36,065 bases of DNA from Sphingosinicella sp. (lineage in GTDB: Bacteria > Pseudomonadota > Alphaproteobacteria > Sphingomonadales > Sphingomonadaceae), in NCBI GenBank assembly GCA_013816585.1, contig JACDEE010000023.1, positions 1 through 36,065 on the forward strand, read 5' to 3'. Position numbers and translations under genes: made by a program. Under the pieces are notes generated by a model. The model saw only the letters and a list, made by a program, of their open reading frames with translations. It was not told the origin of the DNA and did not search any database. Below, piece after piece: positions 16,976-24,723 of this stretch. How positions within the stretch are numbered: the stretch's first letter is position 1; every line of letters begins with the position of its first letter.

Positions 16976-17779
16976 TCATCGGGGCAGACGCACGTTACCC
17001 AAGAAAAACGGCGACAGCCAACCGGCTTCGCGCAGTGCGCGAACGCTGCTGCGGGCCACTGACGCCTCAAGGCCGCCAGTAAGAGTTAGCTTCAAAGTTC
17101 TGCCGCTCAAGTGCGCTTTCTCGACCGCGCCGCGGGCGACCCACCAGCTTCGATGGACCTGCATTCCTTCGATATCCGTTACTTCAGAAACTGCGTCGCG
17201 CATTCGCATTAGAATGAGGCCGCTTCCAAGGATGGTGTGGGCGCGGACATAATGGTCTTCCATTTCAAGCGCGATCAGTTGACCCCTCAGATGAGGTGGC
17301 AAACGAGACAAGAAGATCGATGCCGGCGACACCCTGGCAGTGGGTGCCGGAGCCTCAAACACGGCCGCCGATACGTCTTTACGCGTCCGACGTTCGAGCA
17401 GCCAGAAGAGCAACGTGACGAGGCCACCAATCAGACCAACTTGAACGTATATCTGGAACCAGCCCTCAAACGACGGAAAGTAAACCAGCGGGTTGCCGTT
17501 GAGCCAAAGAATGAAGCTGGTCATCGGTATGCTGGCGAGGAGAACGCCGGCTCCGATCACGGGAGGTTCCGAGATGTGGAGTTTATGGCCGACAAATGTC
17601 GCAAGGATCAGGGTCGGGCGGACGAAAAGATAGCCGGCCACGGCCGCCGGCAACCAGTATGCCAGACGAGTAGCGAAGGAGCCAAGACCGAAGCTCCCAA
17701 ACGGTCCGATCGCTGCTAGCGCGATTCCAACCGCCAGCATCACAGCCATATCGACAATGAAGCTCCGAAAACTTCGCAC
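16976..17779 (-). CDS. Membrane-bound LytTR-family transcription regulator
   Basis: The 267-residue product has four membrane helices (about 7-27, 36-54, 73-93, 108-128), a short linker, and a C-terminal LytTR DNA-binding domain (about 155-253). The latter is marked by EMEDHYVRAH, RMRDAVSEV, GMQVHRSWWVA and SSVRALREAG. There is no receiver domain, so this is not a normal response regulator; the membrane part probably senses a signal directly. This architecture is common in sphingomonads. It diverges from the DUF2306 gene at 17961, and its stop overlaps an ATG that probably belongs to the lactate dehydrogenase homologue (ATGA). Its targets are plausibly these two neighbours, but that is inferred from arrangement only. 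Confidence 0.88.
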   Translation of the reverse strand: MRSFRSFIVDMAVMLAVGIALAAIGPFGSFGLGSFATRLAYWLPAAVAGYLFVRPTLILATFVGHKLHISEPPVIGAGVLLASIPMTSFILWLNGNPLVYFPSFEGWFQIYVQVGLIGGLVTLLFWLLERRTRKDVSAAVFEAPAPTARVSPASIFLSRLPPHLRGQLIALEMEDHYVRAHTILGSGLILMRMRDAVSEVTDIEGMQVHRSWWVARGAVEKAHLSGRTLKLTLTGGLEASVARSSVRALREAGWLSPFFLGNVRLPR

Positions 17780-17960
17780 GCTGCTCTCCCTCTCCCTCCT
17801 ATGGCTGCCATTTCACGTTTCGTGAACGGGATAAACGGGGTCGGTCGCGCCATTATGCGAAACGGGGTGTCGCGTGACGTAACTCGACTTTCCCGCCGGT
17901 TATCGCGTGGGCATGTCCGGTGCACACATCCACTCGAACACGTCAAAGGACAATTAGCCG
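17780..17960. promoter_or_regulatory. Divergent promoter region between LytTR and DUF2306 genes
   Basis: A 181-base stretch separates the two starts. Two related segments, TTTCGTGAACGGG (from 17818) and ATGCGAAACGGGG (from 17855), are spaced about 37 bases apart and could be direct half-sites for the LytTR regulator. LytTR proteins typically bind such imperfect direct repeats. The match is loose and no -10/-35 pair is clear. Confidence 0.3.
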
Positions 17961-18482
17961 GTGCCACAAGCAGCCGTTCAGTCGAACTCCGGGTTCGACC
18001 TTTCTATTCCTGCGCGCGCAATGCTGCTGATCGCCGGCACCTTGCTATTCTCCCTCGCTGCCTATGGAGTTGCACGTTCGGCCTTTGGAATGGCGCCTCC
18101 GACGCCCTGGGTGAGGGACTTCGCGCTCCTTCTTCATCTATCCACCGTGATACCGGCTATACCATTGGGTCTCTATATCTTCCTTAATCGTAAGGGCGGA
18201 GCCCGCCACAAGTTGCTTGGAAAGATATGGTTGGCGCTCATGGGCATAACAGCGATTGCCACGCTGTTTGTTCGGAACATCGAAAACGGCGGATTTAGCT
18301 GGATCCATCTGTTTTCAGTGCTCACCCTGATTGCAATCCCGAAAGCGATACTAACGGCGAGGCGGGGACAGATTGCTCGCCACAAGTCTCACCTTGTTAC
18401 GCTTTTCGTGGGCGCGCTGCTTATTTCCGGGGCCTTCAGCTTCCTGCCGGGGCGCACGATGTGGACCTGGGCATTTGGGTGA
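17961..18482 (+). CDS. DUF2306 membrane protein
   Basis: The 173-residue integral membrane protein fits the DUF2306 family. It has about five helices (about 18-40, 55-75, 88-104, 116-134, 147-165) and the family histidines in LLLHLSTV, HKLLGKIW, IHLFSVL and ARHKSHLV, which could bind haem or metal. Its role is unknown. The start is a GTG at 17961; the ribosome site is weak (AAAGGACAATT just upstream). It diverges from a membrane-bound LytTR regulator, a pairing that suggests that regulator controls it. Confidence 0.8.
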   Translation: MPQAAVQSNSGFDLSIPARAMLLIAGTLLFSLAAYGVARSAFGMAPPTPWVRDFALLLHLSTVIPAIPLGLYIFLNRKGGARHKLLGKIWLALMGITAIATLFVRNIENGGFSWIHLFSVLTLIAIPKAILTARRGQIARHKSHLVTLFVGALLISGAFSFLPGRTMWTWAFG

Positions 18483-18760
18483 CAGGTTCGCCGCGCGCGG
18501 TAGAATTTGGCCAGGTGCCCCTGCGCTTCCAGGCGCGATCCTCATGTCTGCAATGAGTCTGAATCGACTATCTAGGTGTTTGTGAACGAAGGGCCGATTT
18601 CCGGCTCATCGAGCGCGACCGCAGCCGTTTCGCTAACGGCCAGTTGTGGACATTCCCGCGCAGCGAGACCGTTGCGATATCAACGCGATCCCGAGTGCCG
18701 GGATTACCGGCAGCTAAGCCAGAATTCGTCGGAGAAATGACGGTTTTCGGCGGTTTTTAA

Positions 18761-18836
18761 TGGTGGAGCCGAGGGGAATCGAACCCCTGACCTCTGCAGT
18801 GCGATTGCAGCGCTCTCCCATCTGAGCTACGGCCCC
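18761..18836 (-). tRNA. tRNA-Ala (anticodon CGC)
   Basis: The minus strand gives a complete 76-base tRNA with encoded CCA. The acceptor stem GGGGCCG pairs with CGGCTCC with one G-T wobble. The D arm is GCTC...GAGC, the anticodon stem CTGCA/TGCAG closes the loop ATCGCAC (U33, anticodon CGC, A37), and the T arm is AGGGGTTCGATTCCCCT. The anticodon reads GCG alanine codons, frequent in GC-rich genomes. No neighbouring tRNA or integrase is present. Confidence 0.96.
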
Positions 18837-18936
18837 GCGCCCTTGGGCGAAGAGCGCCCCAATAACCCCGCGTCCCCGCGCTTGCAATGCGCCAAATCGT
18901 TTCGACGCCAAGCCTGAACGTGCTGGCCTACCAAGC

Positions 18937-18962
18937 GGAACGTGCCCGATTTGCCCTTCGTT
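18937..18962 (+). promoter_or_regulatory. EcfG-type (general stress sigma factor) promoter
   Basis: GGAAC (18937-18941), 17 bases, then CGTT (18959-18962) exactly matches the EcfG consensus GGAAC-N16/17-CGTT. It lies 73 bases upstream of the ATG at 19035, whose protein is of a stress-associated type. Second exact match in this window. Confidence 0.68.
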
Positions 18963-19034
18963 CTGATGCCGATCGCCGACGCGCATAGGCTTTATGCCCG
19001 CCCAGCGACCTGAGACATCGAAGAGGAGAGTTTC

Positions 19035-20159
19035 ATGAACAATCGATATGGTGACAATCGCTACGGCAGCGAACGCGGTCGGCGGAGCGAGCGCTTCAAC
19101 GAGCGCGGCCAACCACAAAACCAGGGCGGCCGCGACGATCGCGGATTTCTGGATCGCGCGGGCGACGAAGTCCGTTCCTGGTTCGGGGACGATGACGCCG
19201 AACGCCGTCGGGAAGCCGATGAGCGCCGATGGGAACGCGAACGCGGAATGAGTGGCCGCCGTGACAGTCAGTCGGGTGGATCCACCGGCTATGGTGGAAC
19301 CGCCGGAGGCTGGGGAAACCAGTCCGGTGACAGCTGGAATCGCGAGCGTCCCGGTGCCGGCGGGTCCTACGGAGCTTATGGAGGATCGGACTTTGACCGC
19401 GGGAGGCAGGGCCGCACGGAAGAGCGTCACGGCGACTTCACCTCCGCTGGTGGCGGCAGCGGCCCGGACGTGTTTGGCGAGCCCGGCCAGGGCGGAATTT
19501 CAGGCTTTGGCGGCTATCCGGATCACGGACGGCGCTTCGACCGGGTCGATCCCGGCCATGTCGGGAGCCAGGGTGCCCATCCCATGTTATCCCCGGTAGG
19601 CGGCGGATATGGCATAGGCGCTTCGGGGTCGGCTGGAAGTTCGGCCCGTTATGCCGGGCAGGCCGATCAATCCGGCGGCCGATCCGGTGGTGCGCGCGGC
19701 GGCGATCTGCATGATCCGCATTATTCGGAATGGCGCAACCGCCAGATCCAGTCGCTGGACAGCGATTATGACGAATATCGCCGCGAGCATCAGTCGAAGT
19801 TCGAACAGGATTTCGGCAATTGGCGATCCAGACGCGGCGAACAGCGCCAGTCGATGAGCAAGGTCACCGAACAAATGGAAGTGATCGGTTCGGACGGCGA
19901 AAAGATCGGCACCGTGGACAAGGTCCGCGGGGATCGCATCGTCCTGACCAAGAATGATGAAAATGCTGGTGGCCACCACCATTCAATCCCCTGTTCCTGG
20001 GTCGAAAAGGTCGAGGACAAGGTGATCGTGAACAAGAGCCAAGAGGAGGCGATGAACGCCTGGCGCGATGAGGAGCGCAACCGCGCTTTGTTCGAGCGCG
20101 AGGATTCGGGAAGTTCCGGACCGCACGTCCTGAACCGGAGCTTCTCCGGAACCTATTGA
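19035..20159 (+). CDS. DUF2171 protein with long disordered Gly/Arg-rich N-terminus
   Basis: The 374-residue protein has two parts. Residues 1 to about 270 are hydrophilic and low in complexity, rich in Gly, Arg, Ser, Asp and Tyr (starting MNNRYGDNRYGSERGRR). They include the short charged motif SWFGDDDAERRR, often seen in sphingomonad stress proteins, and GYGG repeats. The C-terminal 100 residues form a DUF2171 domain (VTEQMEVIGSDGEKIGTVDK ... DRIVLTK ... HHSIPCSWVEKVEDKVIVNK), a PRC-barrel-like beta fold. There is no signal or membrane segment. An exact EcfG-type promoter upstream and GAGGAGAG before the ATG support expression under general stress. A strong terminator follows. The molecular function is unknown. 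Confidence 0.85.
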   Translation: MNNRYGDNRYGSERGRRSERFNERGQPQNQGGRDDRGFLDRAGDEVRSWFGDDDAERRREADERRWERERGMSGRRDSQSGGSTGYGGTAGGWGNQSGDSWNRERPGAGGSYGAYGGSDFDRGRQGRTEERHGDFTSAGGGSGPDVFGEPGQGGISGFGGYPDHGRRFDRVDPGHVGSQGAHPMLSPVGGGYGIGASGSAGSSARYAGQADQSGGRSGGARGGDLHDPHYSEWRNRQIQSLDSDYDEYRREHQSKFEQDFGNWRSRRGEQRQSMSKVTEQMEVIGSDGEKIGTVDKVRGDRIVLTKNDENAGGHHHSIPCSWVEKVEDKVIVNKSQEEAMNAWRDEERNRALFEREDSGSSGPHVLNRSFSGTY

Positions 20160-20191
20160 TCCGCAACCTTTGATAAGAACCAACCCAAACT

Positions 20192-20222
20192 GGCCCGGTC
20201 TTCATCGACCGGGCCTTTTTTT
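20192..20222 (+). terminator. Rho-independent terminator after the DUF2171 gene
   Basis: GGCCCGGTC (20192-20200) and GACCGGGCC (20207-20215) form a perfect nine-pair stem with a six-base TTCATC loop, followed by seven T. It is the clearest terminator in the window. Confidence 0.95.
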
Positions 20223-20266
20223 GCGGTAAGGCTCTGCTAGGCTGGCACCGAACAAGGGAGAGGGTC

Positions 20267-21259
20267 ATGACCAATACGCGCGCCTGGCATTTGAAGTCGC
20301 GTCCCGACGGACTTCCCACCCCGGACAATTTCGAATTGAAGGAGGCGTCGCTCGCTGAGTTGGGCGAAGGGATGGTGCGCGTCGAAAATCGCTGGCTGTC
20401 GGTCGATCCCTACATGCGCGGCCGGATGAACGATGTGAAAAGCTACGTGCCGCCTTTCCAGGTGGGGGAACCGATGGAAGGTGGCGCGGTCGGCAAGGTA
20501 ATCGAAAGCCGCTCGCCCAACTTCCAGGAGGGCGACACGGTTTTTCACATGTATGGCTGGCGCGAGAGCGTGGTCGCGCCGGCTGAAAAGCTTAACAAGG
20601 TGCCGCCTTTGGACGTCGCGGACGAACAATGGCTGGGCAATCTCGGCCTCACCGGTGCCACTGCTTATTTCGGCTTGCTGCGCGTGGCCGAGGCCAAGGA
20701 GGGCGATATCGTCTTTGTTTCCGCGGCGGGCGGCGCGGTCGGATCCGCCGTGGTCCAGATCGCCAAGGCCCGGGGAATGACGGTCATCGGGTCGGCGGGC
20801 GGCGCGGACAAATGCCAATGGGTCCGGGAATTGGGCGCCGACGCCGCGATCGATTACAAATCGAGCCCAGTGGTGAAGTTATTGTCGGAAGCGGCGCCCA
20901 AGGGGATCGACGTCTATTTCGACAATGTCGGCGGCGAGCATCTGGACGCCGCCTTCGCGCTCGCCCGCAACAATGCGCGCTTCGCCATTTGCGGCATGAT
21001 CGACAATTACAATGCCGGACCGCCGCCGTCCTTTCGTTACATGATGCGGATGATCTCCGCGCGGATCGCGATGAAGGGCTTCATCTACACCGACTACCTT
21101 CCCGAAATGAGCGATTTCTACCGTGACATGGGCGGCTGGATAGCCGGCGGCCAGATGCAGTCGCGTGAAACGATTCACGAAGGCCTGGATTCGGCGCCGG
21201 AAGCCTTCCTGGGCCTGTTTTCCGGCGGCAATATTGGCAAGATGCTGGTCAGGCTCTAG
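20267..21259 (+). CDS. NADP-dependent MDR-family oxidoreductase (CurA-like)
   Basis: The 330-residue enzyme is a zinc-free medium-chain reductase of the CurA / prostaglandin reductase / leukotriene B4 dehydrogenase group, which reduces alpha,beta-unsaturated ketones with NADPH. Typical marks are WLSVDPYMRGRM in the catalytic domain, LGLTGATAYFGL, the nucleotide-binding VSAAGGAVGSAVVQIAKARG (about 149-168), and YFDNVGGEHLDAA. No catalytic zinc ligands are seen, as expected. The length is normal. The physiological substrate cannot be named. Ribosome site AGGGAGAGG precedes the ATG. Its end overlaps the end of the broken udgX on the other strand by 11 bases. Confidence 0.9.
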   Translation: MTNTRAWHLKSRPDGLPTPDNFELKEASLAELGEGMVRVENRWLSVDPYMRGRMNDVKSYVPPFQVGEPMEGGAVGKVIESRSPNFQEGDTVFHMYGWRESVVAPAEKLNKVPPLDVADEQWLGNLGLTGATAYFGLLRVAEAKEGDIVFVSAAGGAVGSAVVQIAKARGMTVIGSAGGADKCQWVRELGADAAIDYKSSPVVKLLSEAAPKGIDVYFDNVGGEHLDAAFALARNNARFAICGMIDNYNAGPPPSFRYMMRMISARIAMKGFIYTDYLPEMSDFYRDMGGWIAGGQMQSRETIHEGLDSAPEAFLGLFSGGNIGKMLVRL

Positions 21260-21960
21260 CGAGGGTATCGGCGCGTTTCCCGATCGTCGTCAAATCTTCC
21301 ACGAAGCGCGCATATTCCTCTTCGCGATTGTCGCGAACCCGCAGCAGAAAGCTTGGATGGACCGTCACCCAGGCCTCGCTCCATCTTCCAGTTTCTGCGC
21401 GCTGCCGCGCATCGAGGAAATGGTGACGATCTTGCCGAACAGAGACCGGGCGGCCGTCGCTCCCAGAGCGACGATGATCGGAGGCCGGATCAAAGCCAAT
21501 TCCTGTTCGATCCACCAACGGCAGGCGGCGATTTCAGCGCCATTGGGCTTGGCATGGATACGGCGCTTGCCGTTTTGCTCGAACTTGAAATGCTTGACCG
21601 CGTTGGTGACGTAAGTGGCGGATCGATCGACTCCTGCCTGCTCCAGCGCTCGTTCGAATAATTGCCCCGCCGGGCCGACGAAAGGCCTTCCGGCGAGGTC
21701 CTCCTGATCCCCCGGCTGTTCACCAACGAACATGATTTGGGCCTTTAACGGACCTTCCCCGAAAACGGTCTGGGTTCCGCAACGGTAAAGGTCGCAACGG
21801 GTACAGTCCATCGCCTCGGCCCGGATGGCATTCCACGCGGCCTCTCGATGTTTCGACCATATTCCTCTCGTGCCTGGGCGCCTGCAATCAGTTCGCCGAT
21901 CAACGCCGTCTCAGGCATGTTTTTCCAATATTTCTTGCTCTCCCTGTTTACGGTTTTGGC
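21249..21960 (-). pseudogene. Decayed udgX-type uracil-DNA glycosylase (DUF4130-UdgX fusion remnant)
   Basis: Three frame segments on the minus strand rebuild the end of a UdgX-type protein. The first (about 21960-21860) ends with a piece recognisable as the close of a DUF4130 domain (KKYWKNMPETALIGELIAGA). The second (about 21853-21365) carries the linker KHREAAWNAIRAEAMDC, the family motif GEQPGDQEDLAGRPFVGPAG and the UdgX-specific KRRIH. The third (to 21249) carries WVTVHPSFLLRV, the C-terminal His motif. One base is missing at each junction, near 21854-21858 and 21380-21382. Most of DUF4130 is absent, the DUF885 gene starting close upstream. UdgX binds uracil in DNA covalently through the KRRIH histidine; this copy should not make a whole enzyme unless the frameshifts are errors. 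Confidence 0.82.
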
Positions 21961-22043
21961 GGTCACTGTCTGGCAGGGGCTGCTTGCGCACGGCGTCTTC
22001 CTCGATAGGGTGTGACAGACCCTATTTGATGGAGCCACGCTTG

Positions 22044-23807
22044 ATGCGCCGATCGATCCTTATTGCCGCCGCCCTTCTGATCGCGGCGCCTGCTGCCGCT
22101 GCGCCCCAGGACGATTTCCGGCGTTTGCTGGATGAACATTATGCCTGGCTGCTGAAGCAGAACCCGATCAGCGCCACCGCACTCGGGGTTCGCGATTATG
22201 ACGATAGTATCGGCGATTTTGGCGAAGCGGCGAATGCCCAGCGACTGAAGGAAAGCAACGCGTTCTTGGCCCGGCTGAACACGATTCGGCCCGCGCAGCT
22301 GAGCGCGCCCGACCGCACCAACCGGGCGATATTGAAGCGCATGCTGGAAGAAACGCTGGAGGCTGAGCGCTACGGCCAGCGCAAGATGCTGTTCACCACT
22401 TATTATGGCTGGCATCAGGGCTTTGCGGGTCTCGCCGACAATGTGCCGCTGCACACCGCCGCCGATTACCGAAGTTATCTGACCCGGCTTGGCCAATATC
22501 CCCGGATGAATGACGCCAATCTAAAGGTGACGTCGGAGGCCGTCGAGGAAGGTTATGTCCTCCCTTGCTCGGTACTCGCCGGCTACGACAAGACGATCGG
22601 GGGTGTGATCACGCCGAAGGTTACCCAGTCGCGTTTCTACGAACCCTTCACGCGCGCGCGTCCGGGGGACGTCGGCGAGCAGGAATGGGAGGCGATGCAG
22701 CGCCAGGCGCGCATCGTGATCACCGAAGTGGTGAACCCGGCTTATGCCAAGCATCGCGATTTCTACCTGATGAGCTACGCGCCCAAATGCGCGAAGGCGG
22801 ACAGCATTTCGGCACAGAAAGGGGGGCGGGAATATTATGCCTTCCGCGTGCGGACGGAGACCACCACCAATCTGACCCCCGATCAGATCCACGAAATCGG
22901 CCTTGCCGAGGCCCGGCGTATCCGGGCTGACATGGAGAAGGTCGCCAAGGACGCGGGCTTTGCCAGCCGCGAAGCCTATATTCAGCATCTGCGCACCGAT
23001 CCCAAATATTTCGCCAGGACGCCGGAGGAATTGATGCAGGCAAGCGCGCGCATCGCCAAGACGATCGACGGCAAGATGCCGGGGCTGTTCAAGACGCTGC
23101 CAAGGCTCCCTTACGGTATCAGGGAGATACCGGCCGAAATTGCCGAAGGAACGACCACCGCCTATTACGGTCAGGGTTCGCCCGAAAGCGGTCTGGCCGG
23201 CACTTATTATGTGAATACGTCAAAGCTGGATCAGCGGCCCCTATGGGAAATACCGGCCTTGTCGCTGCACGAGGCGGTTCCGGGGCATCACCATCAGATA
23301 GCCTTGCAGCAGGAAATCGACCTGGCGCCCTTCCGTCGAAATTTCGTGAGCTTCACGGCCTTTACCGAAGGCTGGGGGCTCTATTCGGAAAGCCTCGGAA
23401 AAGAGATGGGGCTGTACGACACCCCCGCCAAAAAGATGGGACAGCTAAGCTACCAGATGTGGCGCGCCTCGCGGCTGGTGGTCGATACGGGCATCCATTC
23501 AAAGGGCTGGGACAAAGCGCGCGCGATCGCCTTCATGAAGGATAATACGGCGCTGACCGACGCCAATATCGAGGCGGAGGTGAACCGATATATCAGCTGG
23601 CCCGGGCAGGCGCTGGGCTACATGCTGGGGAACATCAAGATCAGGGATCTTCGCGCAAAGGCAGAGGCGGAGCTTGGTGGCAAGTTCGACCTGCGCCGTT
23701 TCCACGACGCCGTTCTGTTGCAGGGATCGGTTCCGCTCGATGTTCTCGAAACGCAGATCGTCGAGTGGATCGCGGTTGAAAAGGCCCGCCCAGGGCTACG
23801 GGGTTAA
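22044..23807 (+). CDS. DUF885 metallopeptidase-like exported protein
   Basis: The 587-residue protein has a signal peptide (MRRSILIAAALLIAAPAAAA) and belongs to DUF885, a family of predicted zinc peptidases acting outside the cytoplasm. The zinc motif is HEAVPGHHHQ near residues 410-420, the HExxPGHH form usual in this family, followed about 25-30 residues later by FTEGWGLYSESLG, which supplies the third ligand. The frame is open further upstream, but the ATG at 22044 is chosen because GGAG lies at a good distance and the signal peptide begins there. The substrate is unknown. Its stop overlaps the stop of the converging gene (TTAA at 23804-23807). Confidence 0.88.
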   Translation: MRRSILIAAALLIAAPAAAAPQDDFRRLLDEHYAWLLKQNPISATALGVRDYDDSIGDFGEAANAQRLKESNAFLARLNTIRPAQLSAPDRTNRAILKRMLEETLEAERYGQRKMLFTTYYGWHQGFAGLADNVPLHTAADYRSYLTRLGQYPRMNDANLKVTSEAVEEGYVLPCSVLAGYDKTIGGVITPKVTQSRFYEPFTRARPGDVGEQEWEAMQRQARIVITEVVNPAYAKHRDFYLMSYAPKCAKADSISAQKGGREYYAFRVRTETTTNLTPDQIHEIGLAEARRIRADMEKVAKDAGFASREAYIQHLRTDPKYFARTPEELMQASARIAKTIDGKMPGLFKTLPRLPYGIREIPAEIAEGTTTAYYGQGSPESGLAGTYYVNTSKLDQRPLWEIPALSLHEAVPGHHHQIALQQEIDLAPFRRNFVSFTAFTEGWGLYSESLGKEMGLYDTPAKKMGQLSYQMWRASRLVVDTGIHSKGWDKARAIAFMKDNTALTDANIEAEVNRYISWPGQALGYMLGNIKIRDLRAKAEAELGGKFDLRRFHDAVLLQGSVPLDVLETQIVEWIAVEKARPGLRG

Positions 23808-24184
23808 GGCTGGGGGTTCCGTCGCCGATCTCGTTTGGCCTGGCGCATCATTTCCGCCCAGCAGCCGGTGAAGCCACCCGGCCCAACGGTCGAGCAGCTC
23901 TGGATACCGGTAGCACCGACGGTCTCGAGGCTCTCGGCGCGGGCCGCCCAGCTTTCGCTTTCGGCGCGGCCTTCTCCGCGGAATTCCTCGGGGATGCGAT
24001 AACGGTCATTATCGGGGCGGCGAGCGCAAACGACGATTTCGCCGTTGGAGCCGGCCGGGCAAGGGTCATTGCCAAAGACAATTACCTTTTTCACTCGATC
24101 GCTGGAGCCGCTTTGCGCACTGGCCATGCCGGCGAGGCCGGCTATTCCGGCCGCCGCAGCCATCAGGATGAAGGTGGTTTTCAT
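23804..24184 (-). CDS. Exported four-cysteine protein of unknown family (paralogue A)
   Basis: The 126-residue product has a signal peptide (MKTTFILMAAAAGIAGLAG...) and a mature part of about 100 residues. It shares with the gene immediately upstream the pattern DPCPAG-x3-EIVVCAR-x-PD-x-DRYRIPE, then SW, then SCSTVGPGG-x2-GC. Four cysteines are conserved between them and could form two disulfides in the periplasm. I do not recognise a named family. The ATG at 24184 has GGAG upstream. It is 61 bases behind its paralogue and last in the minus-strand run. The C-terminus is short and basic, unlike the paralogue's long acidic tail. Confidence 0.8.
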   Translation of the reverse strand: MKTTFILMAAAAGIAGLAGMASAQSGSSDRVKKVIVFGNDPCPAGSNGEIVVCARRPDNDRYRIPEEFRGEGRAESESWAARAESLETVGATGIQSCSTVGPGGFTGCWAEMMRQAKRDRRRNPQP

Positions 24185-24245
24185 GACTTTTCTCCGATCT
24201 TGCGATCCCTTGCGGGAATAGCGGTCGAGCGCCGCGACTGTTCCC

Positions 24246-24722
24246 TCATTCGTCGTCCGAAAGCTCCCGTTCGACGGCCTCCGCTTCGGCATCGATGCGG
24301 TCAAGCCGTTCCTGACGGGCGTCGCCGACCAGACGGTTCCAGTTGATTTCGTCATTGCCCGCTTGCTCGGCCCGAGCCGCGCGGACCAATTGGTCATAAC
24401 AGCCGATCATCCCGCCAGGGCCCACCGTGGAACAGCTGCCGATGCCGCTGCGGCCCAGATAGCTGAGTTCCAGCGCTCGATTGGCCCAGCTTTCGTTGCG
24501 CGGATCGTTGGGATTATCGCGTAACGCCTCAGGAATCCGGTATCGGTCGCTATCGGGTTTGCGCGCGCACACGACGATCTCGTCCGCGGTTCCGGCCGGG
24601 CAGGGATCGTCGCCATAGACGATCAGCTGATTGATCTTCGGCTCCGCTGATTGGGCGAAAGCGGGCGGAACGGACATCAAGGCGGCGGCCAGGCTGCCGG
24701 CGGCAAGGATGAAGGATTTCAA
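24246..24722 (-). CDS. Exported four-cysteine protein of unknown family (paralogue B)
   Basis: The 158-residue product begins at TTG 24722, which has AAAGGA six bases upstream and opens a signal peptide (MKSFILAAGSLAAALMS...) ending near AFA-QSAEP. The mature domain has the same four-cysteine pattern as the next gene: DPCPAG, VVCARKPDSDRYRIPE, SCSTVGPGG and GC. A charged C-terminal extension of about 45 residues, absent from the paralogue, is helical and acidic (EAEAVERELSDDE). It starts one base after the stop of coq7, so it is translationally linked to it. The function is unknown. The domain pair looks like a local duplication. Confidence 0.82.
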   Translation of the reverse strand: MKSFILAAGSLAAALMSVPPAFAQSAEPKINQLIVYGDDPCPAGTADEIVVCARKPDSDRYRIPEALRDNPNDPRNESWANRALELSYLGRSGIGSCSTVGPGGMIGCYDQLVRAARAEQAGNDEINWNRLVGDARQERLDRIDAEAEAVERELSDDE

Positions 24723-24723
24723 C

